NCBI GenBank assembly: GCA_027315345.1
Contig: DAHUYE010000067.1
Location: 1 to 64,000 of the forward strand
DNA from: Actinomycetota bacterium
GTDB taxonomy: Bacteria; Actinomycetota; Acidimicrobiia; Acidimicrobiales; JAJPHE01
DNA length: 64,000 bases
Reading direction: 5' to 3'
The notes below the pieces were generated by a model. The model searched no databases. It had not been told where the DNA came from and saw only the letters and a list, made by a program, of their open reading frames with translations. Shown here piece by piece: positions 26,465-34,805 of the stretch. Both the position numbers and the translations under genes were made by a program. Each line of letters starts with the position of its first letter. Within the stretch, counting starts at the first letter, position 1.

Positions 26465-27265
26465 TCAGTCGGCATCCGGCAGGCGGCGGGCTTCCAGTCT
26501 GGTCTCCACCGCCCGGCCGTCTTCGGCGGTGACCCGGTAGGCGTACACACCGTCGCGGTCGCAGACCGCCTCGACCATTTCGGTGCCCTCGAAGCGCAGG
26601 GCGGCGCCGTCGTCCAGGGCCCAGCCTCCCGGCAGGGTGCCTTCGGCCACCAGCCGGTGGTAGGTGGGGCGGCGCCGCTCCTCGGTGTCGTAGTGGGGGC
26701 AGTAGCTGCCCGGCAGCAGGCCCAGGCCGGCGTTGAAGGGCTGCAGTTCGAAGCCGAAGGAGTCGGTCGTGCCGCCTTCGAACCAGCACAGGGCCCCGGC
26801 GCTGGACCCGCTCAGGATCACTCCGGACTCCCAGGCCTGGCGCAGAATGGGCCCGACTCCGTGGGTCGCCCACACCGAGGCCAGATTGGCCACGCTGCCC
26901 CCGCCCACCAGGATGAGGTCCTGATCGAGCAGGAGCCCGGCCGGGTCCAGCGATGAGGGCATGGGGAACAGGGCGAGATGGCTGGTACGGGCTCCCGCCC
27001 CGTTGAGGGCGGCGTAGGCCCGCATGTAATAGGCGGGGTCGTCTCCGGTGGCGGTGTTGATGACACAGACCCGGGGCGCCGGCCGGCCGGTCAGGGCCAG
27101 GACGTAGCGGAGCAGCGGGCCGGCCCGCCAGCCCCCGGCGCCGTCAGGCCGGAAGGCGCCGCCCAGCAGCACGATCCGACGGGAGGCGGTGGGCTCGGGC
27201 GCGGTCTGGGTCTGGCTGGACATGGGACCAGTCTGCTCGGACGGGTTGGCGCCCCGCTCGGCCAT
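26465..27265 (-). CDS. Peptidase S51 family protein (peptidase E/cyanophycinase-like)
   Basis: A 266-residue class I glutamine-amidotransferase-like serine hydrolase. The LILVGGGSVANL strand and the nucleophile elbow in ILSGSSAGALCWF are typical of S51; a later SYCPHYDTEERR segment can supply the catalytic His and acidic residue. Peptidase E members cleave Asp-X dipeptides; cyanophycinases cleave beta-aspartyl-arginine, and the choice cannot be made here. The first about 30 residues are Ser/Thr/Pro-rich and non-homologous; ATG 27223 (MSSQ) is an equally possible start. It is divergent from the receiver gene beginning at 27307. Confidence 0.82.
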   Translation of the reverse strand: MAERGANPSEQTGPMSSQTQTAPEPTASRRIVLLGGAFRPDGAGGWRAGPLLRYVLALTGRPAPRVCVINTATGDDPAYYMRAYAALNGAGARTSHLALFPMPSSLDPAGLLLDQDLILVGGGSVANLASVWATHGVGPILRQAWESGVILSGSSAGALCWFEGGTTDSFGFELQPFNAGLGLLPGSYCPHYDTEERRRPTYHRLVAEGTLPGGWALDDGAALRFEGTEMVEAVCDRDGVYAYRVTAEDGRAVETRLEARRLPDAD

Positions 27266-27306
27266 TGGTGAATGCTGACCCTGCCATCCAGGGGAGGGGG
27301 CCCGCT

Positions 27307-27717
27307 TTGCGGATTCTGGTGATCGATGATGAGGCTGACTACCGCTATCTGCTGAGCGTCGGTCTGGGTCTCGAAGGCCACGAGGTCATCGAAGCTGAAG
27401 AGGTCGTGGCCGGCCTGGCCCTGGCCGGCGAAGTTGATCCGGACGTCGTCCTGATCGATCTGGTCATGGTGGGCGGTGGGGGAATGGCTCTGCTGCCCAA
27501 GCTGCGCCGAGCCTGTCCGCGCTCGGCTCTGGTTTTCCACACCGTCGAAAGGGAAAGGGCTCTACCCATGGTCGGCCATCCCTCCGGTCCCGATGGGCTG
27601 TTGGAAAAGGGAATGCCGCCGCGCCAGCTGGCCGAGGCCCTGAACGGGATCATGTCGGTGCACCGCTCCCGATCCGAAGCCAACGACGGGGACCGAGGGC
27701 CTGCCTCCCACCACTAG
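27307..27717 (+). CDS. Single-domain response regulator (receiver)
   Basis: A 136-residue CheY-like receiver without an output domain. ILVIDDEADY holds the acidic pair, and VVLIDLVMV carries the phospho-acceptor Asp. The Thr/Ser switch position falls in FHTVERE, and a Lys is present in LLEKGMP. TTG 27307 is preferred because it follows a GGGAGGGGG ribosome-binding run and begins directly at RILVIDDE; the longer form from 27265 would overlap the divergent peptidase start. The partner kinase is not adjacent in the same operon, but two kinases lie 0.3-4 kb away. Confidence 0.75.
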   Translation: MRILVIDDEADYRYLLSVGLGLEGHEVIEAEEVVAGLALAGEVDPDVVLIDLVMVGGGGMALLPKLRRACPRSALVFHTVERERALPMVGHPSGPDGLLEKGMPPRQLAEALNGIMSVHRSRSEANDGDRGPASHH

Positions 27718-27720
27718 TCC

Positions 27721-27740
27721 GACCCGACCCGACCCGACCC
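27721..27740 (+). repeat. Short tandem repeat, four copies of GACCC
   Basis: Four perfect copies of a 5-nt unit directly after the receiver stop, followed by a partial copy. Probably replication slippage in a non-coding spacer. Confidence 0.7.
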
Positions 27741-27806
27741 GACGCCGGCCACCGACCCGGGGCCGGCGGGCAGGAGATTCGCCCGTGGGAGTCGAATGGT
27801 CAGTAC

Positions 27807-27965
27807 ATGGCCCAGTCTGAGACCCGCCGCCCTCCGGACCTGGTGACAGTGGGCTGCCCGGCTTGCGGTCTCGACGTGGTGTCACCCAGTCTGAGTCAGT
27901 CGGAGATCCTGGATCGCCACTTCCGCTACTGCTCCTGGGAGCCGGAGGGCGAAGCGCCTCGGTGA
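27807..27965 (+). CDS. Small putative zinc-binding protein
   Basis: A 52-codon reading frame that conceptually encodes one CPAC pair, followed about 20 residues later by DRHFRYC, giving a Cys-x2-Cys ... His-x3-Cys arrangement like a single zinc finger. It lies between the receiver gene and the convergent hybrid kinase gene. The spacing of the zinc ligands argues that it is real, but no ribosome-binding site is evident and I know no named family. It stops 35 nt before the kinase stop. Low to moderate confidence. Confidence 0.45.
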   Translation: MAQSETRRPPDLVTVGCPACGLDVVSPSLSQSEILDRHFRYCSWEPEGEAPR

Positions 27966-27999
27966 TCTCATCGGGCCCTCCGGCCCGATGGAGCGCGGA

Positions 28000-29562
28000 T
28001 CAGTCGTTCACGGCCACGGGTAGCCGGATCCAGAAGGTGCTGCCCAATCCGAGCTGGCTCTGGACGCCGATGGTGCCCCCCATGGCCTCGACTATTCCCC
28101 TGGTCACGTGCAGGCCGAGGCCGACGCCACCGGGATGGTGGTCGGGATCCTCGGCCTGGGTGAAGGCCTCGAAGACCCGGGGCATGAACGCCGCCGGTAT
28201 ACCGGGGCCGTCATCGGCCACCGTCACCTCGACCTGATCAGCACCGACCGGGAAGGCGCTCACTGCCACCGTCCCGGCTCCGTCGGTGCCGTGACGCACG
28301 GCGTTGTCGATGAGGTTGGCGATGACCTGGACCAGCCGGGTGCCGTCGGCGCTGACGGCGGGCAGGTCCCCGGCCATATCCAGTTGCACGTCGGCCTTGG
28401 CCGGGTGGGAGTCGATGGCGGAGTGGAGCACCTCGCTCATGTCCAGGCGCTCGCTCCGTACCCGCAGGGTCCCCATCTCCAGACTGGTGGAGTCCAGCAG
28501 GTTTTCGATCAACCGGCGCAGCCGGTCGCCCTGGGCCACCATCCGGGCCAGGATGTGGTTCCGGTCCGGGGCGGCCAGATCGGGCCATCTGGCTTCCAGG
28601 ACCTCGGCGAAGCCCACCACCGCCGCCAACGGAGTCCGCAACTCATGGGAGACGCTGGCCAGAAAGGCACTCTTGAGCCGGGCCAGTTCCTCCAGGCGCT
28701 CGATCGTCTCGCGTTCGCGGGCCAGGCGCTGGGCGTTCTGCACGGCCAGGGCGGCCTGGGTGGCGATCGTCTCCAGCAGTTCCCCCCTGGGCCCGGACAG
28801 GTTGGTCAGTACCAACATCCCCACCCGCTGGCCGGCCACGTTGAGCTCGGACAGGCGGCCGGCGTGGGCGTAGAGCTGCGCCTCCGCCGTGGGCCAGTCC
28901 GCAAAGGAAGCGGGGTACTCACCGGCTCCCTCCCGGCCGGCGAGGCTCAGGTCCGCATGCCCGGGGCGGGCGAGGTAGACGGCCCCCCCGCTGGCCCCGC
29001 TGGCCTCCACCGCCGATAGGGTCACGATCCGGACGACTTCGTCCAGATGGGTGGCGCTGGAGAGGGCCTCGGCCATGGCGCTGAGGGACCTGAGGTCCCG
29101 GTTGCGCTGGGCCACGCTGTCGGCCAGGTCGAAGTTGGCCTGCCGGAGTTGTTCGAGCAGGGTGGCGTTCTCCCGGCGGAGCCGGCGCCGGGCCAGGGCG
29201 GCGCGCACCACCCGGATGAGTTGCTCGGGCGGAACCGGCTTGGTCAGGAACTCATCGACGTGGCCGACGGCGGCTATGGCCGTCTCCAAGGTGGCGTAGC
29301 CGGTGAGAAGAATGGCCTGGAGATCCTTGTCGGCCGACTTGAGGCGGCCGCACAGGTCGATGCCCAAGGTGTCGGGAAGGCGCTGGTCGACCAGGATGGC
29401 CGCCGGATTGAGCCCCGGAGCCCGGGCCATGGCGGCGGCGCCGGAGCCGGCCGACTCGGCCAGGATCCCGTTCTCCATCAGGATGGAAACCAGGGTGTCG
29501 CGCATGCCGGGATCGTCATCGACGACCAGCACGGCCTCCTCCATTTCCGTCGGAGCCGTCAT
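28000..29562 (-). CDS. Hybrid sensor: receiver-GAF-histidine kinase
   Basis: A 520-residue cytoplasmic protein. An N-terminal receiver (VLVVDDDPGMRD; phospho-Asp in ILVDQRLPD; Lys in FLTKPVPP) is followed by a coiled-coil, a GAF-like domain (about 165-290), an HisKA helix with the phospho-His in SVSHELRTPL, and an HATPase with LIDNAVRHG, DDGPGIP and GVGLGLHV. Having the receiver first means its phosphorylation may gate its own kinase. The start overlaps the upstream receiver gene by 4 nt, so kinase, receiver and hybrid kinase form one operon and probably a phosphorelay. Confidence 0.9.
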   Translation of the reverse strand: MTAPTEMEEAVLVVDDDPGMRDTLVSILMENGILAESAGSGAAAMARAPGLNPAAILVDQRLPDTLGIDLCGRLKSADKDLQAILLTGYATLETAIAAVGHVDEFLTKPVPPEQLIRVVRAALARRRLRRENATLLEQLRQANFDLADSVAQRNRDLRSLSAMAEALSSATHLDEVVRIVTLSAVEASGASGGAVYLARPGHADLSLAGREGAGEYPASFADWPTAEAQLYAHAGRLSELNVAGQRVGMLVLTNLSGPRGELLETIATQAALAVQNAQRLARERETIERLEELARLKSAFLASVSHELRTPLAAVVGFAEVLEARWPDLAAPDRNHILARMVAQGDRLRRLIENLLDSTSLEMGTLRVRSERLDMSEVLHSAIDSHPAKADVQLDMAGDLPAVSADGTRLVQVIANLIDNAVRHGTDGAGTVAVSAFPVGADQVEVTVADDGPGIPAAFMPRVFEAFTQAEDPDHHPGGVGLGLHVTRGIVEAMGGTIGVQSQLGLGSTFWIRLPVAVND

Positions 29563-29957
29563 GGCCTGGTCCCGTCCCCCGGAGCGCCCTGGAGGGCGGT
29601 CTCCACCACTCTCAGTAGGTGCGGTACCCCGAATGGCTTGTGGATAACGGCGTAGGCCTTGGAGGCGACCGCTCGGCGGAGCAGCTCGTCCACCGCATAG
29701 GCCGTGATCATGATCACCGGCGGGGGGGGTGGGCCCATCTCCTCCAGGGTCGTGACCCCGTCCTTGCCCGGCATGCGCATGTCCATGACCACCACGTCGA
29801 AGTGGTCCTCCCGTAACCGGTCCAGGGCCTCAAAGCCGTCCCCGGCCGAGGACACCTGGTAGCCGGCGTCGATGAAGATGTCGGTCAAGGTGTCGCGCAT
29901 GCCGACCTCATCGTCGACCACCAGCACGGCCGGTCCGGCCTGACCCGGACCGCTCAT
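29559..29957 (-). CDS. Single-domain response regulator (receiver)
   Basis: A 132-residue stand-alone receiver: VLVVDDEVGMRD, phospho-Asp in VVVMDMRMPG, Thr in MITAYA and Lys in IHKPFG are all present. A run of five prolines (GPPPPPV) sits before the switch strand. Translationally coupled on both sides (4-nt overlaps) to the membrane kinase upstream and the hybrid kinase downstream; the likely role is to shuttle phosphoryl groups between them, since it lacks a DNA-binding domain. Confidence 0.9.
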   Translation of the reverse strand: MSGPGQAGPAVLVVDDEVGMRDTLTDIFIDAGYQVSSAGDGFEALDRLREDHFDVVVMDMRMPGKDGVTTLEEMGPPPPPVIMITAYAVDELLRRAVASKAYAVIHKPFGVPHLLRVVETALQGAPGDGTRP

Positions 29958-31573
29958 TTCGCCGGTGGCGCGGCCACGCCGTTGTGGGTGGAGGGAAGGT
30001 GGATGAAGAAGGCCGTCCCGGCCCCGGGTTCGGTCTCGACCTCGATGCGGCCCTGGTGGGCCGTGACGATCCGATTGGTCACGGCCAGGCCCAGGCCGAC
30101 CCCGCGGGCCTTGGTGGTGAAGAAGGGCTCGAAGATCCGCGCCCGCGTTTCCTCCGCCATGCCCATACCGGAGTCTCTCACCGCCACCCGGACGTGGCCG
30201 TCGCCCTCCCGGGCGACGCGGAGGAGCAGCGAGCCCCCCTCGGGCATGGCGTCGTAGGCGTTGGACAGCAGATTGAGGAAGACCTGACGCAACTGGTCGC
30301 GGTCGGCCACGGCGGTAAGGGGTTCGGCCGGCGGCTGCCAGTCCACCGCCACGGCCTCCGGATGGGGGGACACGGACAGCGCCTCTTCCATCAGGTCGGT
30401 GAGGTCCACGTCACTCATCATGGGCTCCCGGCTGCGCGAGTACTCCAGCAGGTCGGAGACGATGAGGGTGGCGGCCGACACCTCCCGGTCGGCGGTGTCG
30501 AGATGCTGCACGAGGCGCGGATCCGTCGATGTCGAGGTGGCCCGCCGCAGCAGGTACAGGGTGTTGCTGATGACGGCCAGTGGATTGCGCAGTTCGTGGC
30601 CGACGGCGGAAGCCAACTCCCCGATGGCGGCCAGCCGCTCGCTGTCCACCAGTTGGCCCTGGGTGCGCCGCAGGGTCTCCAGGGACTGGTTCAGTTCGGC
30701 TGTGCGCTGATCGACCAGTTCCAAGGCGAAGGCCCTGCGCCTCTGGGCCAGTTCGAACAGCCCACCCATCAGCAGAGCCAGCAGCAGCCCGACACCGAGT
30801 ACGACCCACTCGGTATTGAGCTCCACCGATCCCACCAGCGAGGTGCGGGCGGCCGTGACCAGAAGGAAATCGGTCGATCCCAGCGTCACGACTTCGCTGG
30901 CGCTTTGGCCCCGGAAGGCGGCGGCGGGAGCGTTGGCGGTGGCCAGCTCGGATGGGAGCGCCCGGCGGCCGTCGTAGAGGGCCACCAGCAACTCTGAGTA
31001 GGGCCCGGTGGTGTTGGCCGAGGTCGCCTCACGCCCCCCGACCGGATTCTCCTGCATCACCAGGTAACCCCGGGGTGCTCCGGTGGCGGAAACGATGGCG
31101 GCTATTCGGTGCCCGCCGACCGTATAGACGGGGGTGATGATGAATGACGTCGGCACCCGCAGGGCCTGATCGGCGGCCGTGGCCAGGGTGGCGCCGACCG
31201 GCTGGCCCGGGGTCAGGTCGGGCCCGACGGCGGCGGCCACCCTGAAGCGCCCGGCGCCCTCGGCGTGGATGAGGGCCAGCTCTCGCACCTGGGGAGTGAG
31301 CTTGGCCACCCGGGCAAAAGACCGGGCCGGGTCCGAGCCGGACCTGGCCGCCGCCGCCAGCGGGGCCAGGCCGGCGCCGACCGTGTCGGTCAGGCCGTGG
31401 ACGTACAGGCCGAGCTCATCGGTGCGCTGGCGGAGGAGCTTCTGCTCCTGGTTACCGACCAGCTCATGGGTGCCCCAAGCCGCCGCCAGGACGGCCACGA
31501 ACAGCCCTATCAGTACGGCCGCGGTGACAGGGGTGGCAACCAGGCGGCGGGGGCGGGGCATCTCGGAGACCAA
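29954..31573 (-). CDS. Membrane sensor histidine kinase
   Basis: A 539-residue kinase. One transmembrane helix near the N-terminus (about 15-35), an extracytoplasmic sensor of about 210 residues with a Cache-like pattern, a second transmembrane helix (WVVLGVGLLLALLMGG, about 265-280), then a coiled-coil, HisKA with phospho-His in AVGHELRNPL and an HATPase with NLLSNAYDAM, DSGMGM and GVGLGLAV. The FFTTKARGVGLGL ending of the ATP lid is typical of NtrB/HPK4-type kinases. First gene of a three-gene operon. TTG 31573 or ATG 31561 may be the start. Confidence 0.9.
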   Translation of the reverse strand: MVSEMPRPRRLVATPVTAAVLIGLFVAVLAAAWGTHELVGNQEQKLLRQRTDELGLYVHGLTDTVGAGLAPLAAAARSGSDPARSFARVAKLTPQVRELALIHAEGAGRFRVAAAVGPDLTPGQPVGATLATAADQALRVPTSFIITPVYTVGGHRIAAIVSATGAPRGYLVMQENPVGGREATSANTTGPYSELLVALYDGRRALPSELATANAPAAAFRGQSASEVVTLGSTDFLLVTAARTSLVGSVELNTEWVVLGVGLLLALLMGGLFELAQRRRAFALELVDQRTAELNQSLETLRRTQGQLVDSERLAAIGELASAVGHELRNPLAVISNTLYLLRRATSTSTDPRLVQHLDTADREVSAATLIVSDLLEYSRSREPMMSDVDLTDLMEEALSVSPHPEAVAVDWQPPAEPLTAVADRDQLRQVFLNLLSNAYDAMPEGGSLLLRVAREGDGHVRVAVRDSGMGMAEETRARIFEPFFTTKARGVGLGLAVTNRIVTAHQGRIEVETEPGAGTAFFIHLPSTHNGVAAPPAK

Positions 31574-31613
31574 CTAACCCCGGCCGGCTCCATACGTCAA
31601 TGACCCTGAGTGA

Positions 31614-32321
31614 CTAGTCAGTGACTCCGAGTAGCCCAACCAACTCGCCCAGGCCGGCCACATGGGCGTGGTCGGTATAGGCGCAGAAACGGTAGGGATC
31701 GGCGTGGACCACCTCGATCCCGGCCGCCCGGGCCCCCCGGACGTCGAAGAAGTTGGTGTCCCCGATGTAGACGCAGGAGGTCCGCTCGGCTCCGATGGCG
31801 TCCAGGGCCAGCTCGAAGATGCGCGGATCGGGCTTTTCCACCCCGACCACGTCGGAGTCGATGACCACCTCCACCCGGGCGCAGCTGTCCCCGCTGACGC
31901 TGCAGACCGAGCCCTCCAGCAGCTGCTGCTCGATGGTCCCGGTGGCGTTGGAGACCACGGCCAGGCGGAAGCCGGCCCTCTGGAGGGCCAGGAGGGCCTC
32001 GGCCGCTCCGGCCATGGGCACCCAGGGCCGGGACAGGTACAGCTCCGCCACCGCTCCCACCAGCTCGTCCACCGTCTCCGGGCCGACCCCCAGGTGGGAG
32101 AGGAGGAAGCGGTCCACGGTCGGCCAGTCCAGGCGGTCCATCCGGTCCAGTTCGGCCATGCACTCGTAGTGGGCCCGCCGGGCCTGTTCGTCATCGACGT
32201 GGATCCCGGTCGGGGCCAGCACCTCCCGCAGCCCGGCCGGGTCGGGCAGGAGCAGGACGCCGCCGGCGTCGAGGAGGACGGTGTCCACCCCCTCCAGGAA
32301 GGAGGCCGGGCCCTCAGACAC
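31614..32321 (-). CDS. HAD-superfamily hydrolase
   Basis: A 235-residue haloacid dehalogenase-like protein. Motif I reads LLDAGGVLL: the nucleophile Asp is present, but the usual second Asp is Gly, a variant common in actinobacterial HAD proteins. Motif II is the Ser/Asn of VVSNATG, motif III the Lys of GVEKPDP and motif IV the GDTNFFD acidic cluster. An alpha-helical cap lies between I and II. The loss of the general acid Asp weakens a phosphatase prediction; another HAD chemistry is possible. It overlaps the PAP2-like gene by 8 nt and is probably co-transcribed with it. Confidence 0.82.
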   Translation of the reverse strand: MSEGPASFLEGVDTVLLDAGGVLLLPDPAGLREVLAPTGIHVDDEQARRAHYECMAELDRMDRLDWPTVDRFLLSHLGVGPETVDELVGAVAELYLSRPWVPMAGAAEALLALQRAGFRLAVVSNATGTIEQQLLEGSVCSVSGDSCARVEVVIDSDVVGVEKPDPRIFELALDAIGAERTSCVYIGDTNFFDVRGARAAGIEVVHADPYRFCAYTDHAHVAGLGELVGLLGVTD

Positions 32322-32937
32322 GGTGGGCCGCCACGACCAGGTGCAAGGGGCTGCGCTCCACCTTGACCGTCAGCCAGGACAGCAGGCGCAGACCGAAGGG
32401 TCGCAGGGCGACGGCCACCACCGCCCCGAGCACCAGGCCGGCGGCCACGTCCCCGGGGAAGAGGACGCCCACGTATACCCCCGCCCCGGCCAGTAGGACG
32501 GCAATGGCGCCGGCTGCGCCGCCCACAGCGGCGTCGCTGAACCAGAGGGCGGCCGCCAGCGCCCCGGCCCCGGCAGCAGCGGCGGCCGGGAAGCCCGAGC
32601 CGTGCACCCGACTCACCAGCACCTCGGCGTGAGCCACCACCTGGTACGGGTGGGCCCGGCCCACGGCGGCGGCCACGGACCGGGCCACCACCACTGCCAC
32701 CACCGCCGCCGCCAGGGCCCAGAGGACCGAGGCCACCGCCACCGGGGCATCGGAGCGGCGCCGGCCCCGGTACCAGGCCAGGGCCAGGCAGCCGGCCAGC
32801 AGGGCGAAGGCCAGCCAGCCGGCCACGGCCCGGCCCAGGCCGTGGAGGTAGGAGGTCTTCATGGCCCACCCGTTGACGTCGCGGTAGAGACGGACGTCAA
32901 GGCCTCGCACGGACCGGGAGCCTACGGCGGTGGGCAT
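32314..32937 (-). CDS. Degenerate PAP2-like membrane protein
   Basis: A 207-residue protein with about five or six transmembrane helices and the overall layout of type 2 phosphatidic acid phosphatases: an opening LDVRLYRDVNGWA, then RAHPY, GSGFPAAAA and GVYVGVLFPGDVAAG at the places where active members have K-x6-R-P, P-S-G-H and S-R-x5-H-x3-D. The catalytic His of the second motif and the Arg and His of the third are replaced. It therefore probably lacks phosphatase activity, or is a structural or transport relative. The N-terminal nine residues may be over-extended. Its ATG is only 11 nt from the divergent SDR start. Confidence 0.65.
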   Translation of the reverse strand: MPTAVGSRSVRGLDVRLYRDVNGWAMKTSYLHGLGRAVAGWLAFALLAGCLALAWYRGRRRSDAPVAVASVLWALAAAVVAVVVARSVAAAVGRAHPYQVVAHAEVLVSRVHGSGFPAAAAAGAGALAAALWFSDAAVGGAAGAIAVLLAGAGVYVGVLFPGDVAAGLVLGAVVAVALRPFGLRLLSWLTVKVERSPLHLVVAAHRV

Positions 32938-32942
32938 AGTGT
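32937..32942 (+). promoter_or_regulatory. -10 box TAGTGT of the SDR gene at 32949
   Basis: TAGTGT ends 6 nt before ATG 32949, consistent with leaderless transcription. It overlaps the start codon of the divergent PAP2-like gene. Confidence 0.4.
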
Positions 32943-32948
32943 CCGGCT

Positions 32949-33767
32949 ATGCCCTCCCGGACCGTTCTGACCACCGGGGCCAACTCCGGCATCGGCCTGG
33001 CCACCGTGCTCGAACTGGCCCGGCGGGGCTACCGCTCGGTCGGCTCCGTACGCTCCGAGGCCAAGGCGGCCGAGGTCGAGCGGGCCGCCGCCGAAGCCGG
33101 AGTGGCGGTGGAGACGGTCCGGATGGACGTGACCGACGCCGGCGCCTGCGCCGAGGCCGTGGACCGCTTCGCCCCTTGGGCCCTCATCAACAACGCCGGC
33201 TACTCCGTGACCGGGGCCATAGAGGATGTCGACGATGCCGAGGCCAGGCTGGCCCTGGAGACCATGGTGGTGGCCCCCGCCCGCCTGGCCCGCCTGGCCC
33301 TGCCCCACATGCGGGCCCAGGGGGGAGGCCGCATCATCAACGTCTCGTCCATCATGGGACTGACCACCACCCCTCTGACCGGTTGGTACCAGGCCAGCAA
33401 GCATGCCCTGGAGGGCCTCTCCGACGCCCTGCGCATGGAGGTGGCCAAGGACGGGGTACGGGTCTCGCTCATCGAGCCGGGGGGTTTCAAGACCGGCATC
33501 TGGGAGGAAGCCGAGAAGGAGGTGGCCCGCCGAGCCGGCTCCCGCTACGAGTCGGCTTACCGCCGCAGCATGGACGGCGCCCGGCTGGTCCAAGCCGTGA
33601 TGGGCGACCCGGCCCAGGTGGCCAAGGTCATCACCCGGGTCCTCGGGTCCTGGGCGCCCCGGGCCCGGTACCTGGTCGGCTACGACGCCCAGGGCATCGC
33701 CCTGGCCCAGCGCTTCACCCCCACGGTGGTCAAGGACGCCGTCACCCGCCTGGTGCTGGGGCTCTGA
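32949..33767 (+). CDS. SDR-family NAD(P)-dependent oxidoreductase
   Basis: A 272-residue classical short-chain dehydrogenase. TGANSGIG binds the cofactor, NNAG is present, the catalytic Ser is in NVSSIMG and Tyr/Lys in YQASK. The long C-terminal region with a substrate-binding helix after EPGGFKTGIW resembles SDRs acting on lipids or steroid-like alcohols. Its stop overlaps a CTG that is the probable start of the patatin gene, implying co-expression with a lipid hydrolase. Confidence 0.87.
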   Translation: MPSRTVLTTGANSGIGLATVLELARRGYRSVGSVRSEAKAAEVERAAAEAGVAVETVRMDVTDAGACAEAVDRFAPWALINNAGYSVTGAIEDVDDAEARLALETMVVAPARLARLALPHMRAQGGGRIINVSSIMGLTTTPLTGWYQASKHALEGLSDALRMEVAKDGVRVSLIEPGGFKTGIWEEAEKEVARRAGSRYESAYRRSMDGARLVQAVMGDPAQVAKVITRVLGSWAPRARYLVGYDAQGIALAQRFTPTVVKDAVTRLVLGL

Positions 33768-34771
33768 GCGCACCCCGCATCGGCGTGGTGCTGGGCGCCG
33801 GCGGGGTGGTGGGCCACGCCTTCCACGCCGCCGTTCTGTCCGTCCTGGCCGAGGAGACCGGCTTCGACTCCGGCCGGGCCGACCTGATCATCGGCACCAG
33901 CGCCGGGTCCATCGTGGCCAGCATGCTGCGATCGGGGATAACCCCGGCCGACCTGTCCGCCGCCATCCTGGGCGGTCCGCTCTCGCCCCGGGCCCAGAAC
34001 CTGTACTCCCGGGCCCGGGCCCGGGGTTGGCGGCCGGGCCGGCTTCCCGAACAGAGCGGGGGAGGCGGCTTCCGCCGCTCCATGCTGCCCGGCTTCGAGT
34101 CCCCGGGGATGCTGGTCGACGCCTTCCTGCGGCCGTGGCGGCTCCGGCCCGGGGCCGTGCTGGCCGGCCTCCTGCCCCGGGGGCGGGTCCCCACCAACAT
34201 GATCACCGACTGGCTGGCCCCGGTCTTCGGCGACGGTTGGCCCGAAGCCGTCCCGGGTCGGGAGCTGTGGGTCTGTGCCGTGGCTCTCTCCAACGGACGC
34301 CGGGTCGTCTTCGGCCACCCGGATGGCCCCCCTGCCCCCCTGTCCGAGGCGGTGGCGGCCTCCTGTGCCATCCCCGGCTTCTTCGCCCCGGTGGAGATCG
34401 AGGGGCGCAGCTATGTCGATGGCGGCGTCCACTCCGTCACCAACGCCGACCTGATGGCCGAGCGGGACCTTGACCTGGTAATCGTCAGCGCCCCGATGGC
34501 GGCGGCCAAGCCGCTGGGCTCCAGCCTGGACATGGCCGGCCGGCGCCTGGCCCGGGTGGCCCTGGGCCGGGAGGTCTCGGCCCTGCGCCGGCGGGGCATC
34601 AAGGCCCTGGTCTTCCAGCCCACCCCCGAGGACCGGGCCGTGATGGGGTTCAACGCCATGGACGCCGGCCGGCGCCAGGCGGTGGCGGGCCAGGCCCGGG
34701 AGTCGGCCCGGAGGCTGCTGGGCCGTCCGGACGTGGCCGAACGGCTCGAGGTGCTGAGGGGGGCACCTTGA
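33764..34771 (+). CDS. Patatin-like phospholipase
   Basis: A 335-residue cytoplasmic lipid acyl hydrolase. The oxyanion loop is VVLGAGGVVGH, the nucleophile Ser is in GTSAGS and the catalytic Asp in YVDGGV; together these define the Ser-Asp dyad of bacterial patatins such as RssA. No ATG, GTG or TTG precedes the conserved first strand (APRIGVVLGAGG). CTG 33764 overlaps the previous TGA as CTGA, the same geometry as the GTGA and ATGA junctions elsewhere in the window. GTG 33785 is possible but would remove part of the first strand. A palindrome overlaps its stop codon. Confidence 0.82.
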   Translation: MSAPRIGVVLGAGGVVGHAFHAAVLSVLAEETGFDSGRADLIIGTSAGSIVASMLRSGITPADLSAAILGGPLSPRAQNLYSRARARGWRPGRLPEQSGGGGFRRSMLPGFESPGMLVDAFLRPWRLRPGAVLAGLLPRGRVPTNMITDWLAPVFGDGWPEAVPGRELWVCAVALSNGRRVVFGHPDGPPAPLSEAVAASCAIPGFFAPVEIEGRSYVDGGVHSVTNADLMAERDLDLVIVSAPMAAAKPLGSSLDMAGRRLARVALGREVSALRRRGIKALVFQPTPEDRAVMGFNAMDAGRRQAVAGQARESARRLLGRPDVAERLEVLRGAP

Positions 34772-34783
34772 CCGCGCGGTCAA
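34768..34783 (+). promoter_or_regulatory. Perfect 16-bp palindrome upstream of the glycosyltransferase cluster
   Basis: TTGACCGCGCGGTCAA reads identically on both strands. It lies 22 nt before the GT4 ATG and overlaps the stop of the patatin gene. Size and symmetry fit a dimeric repressor operator (TetR-like), but no regulator gene is adjacent. No U-tract follows, so a terminator is unlikely. Confidence 0.5.
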
Positions 34784-34805
34784 TTCTCGGGAAGGCTGTC
34801 GGGTC

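Noticed and set aside
27721-27745. GACCC repeats as a CRISPR
   Set aside because: Units of 5 nt with no spacers; simple tandem repeat.
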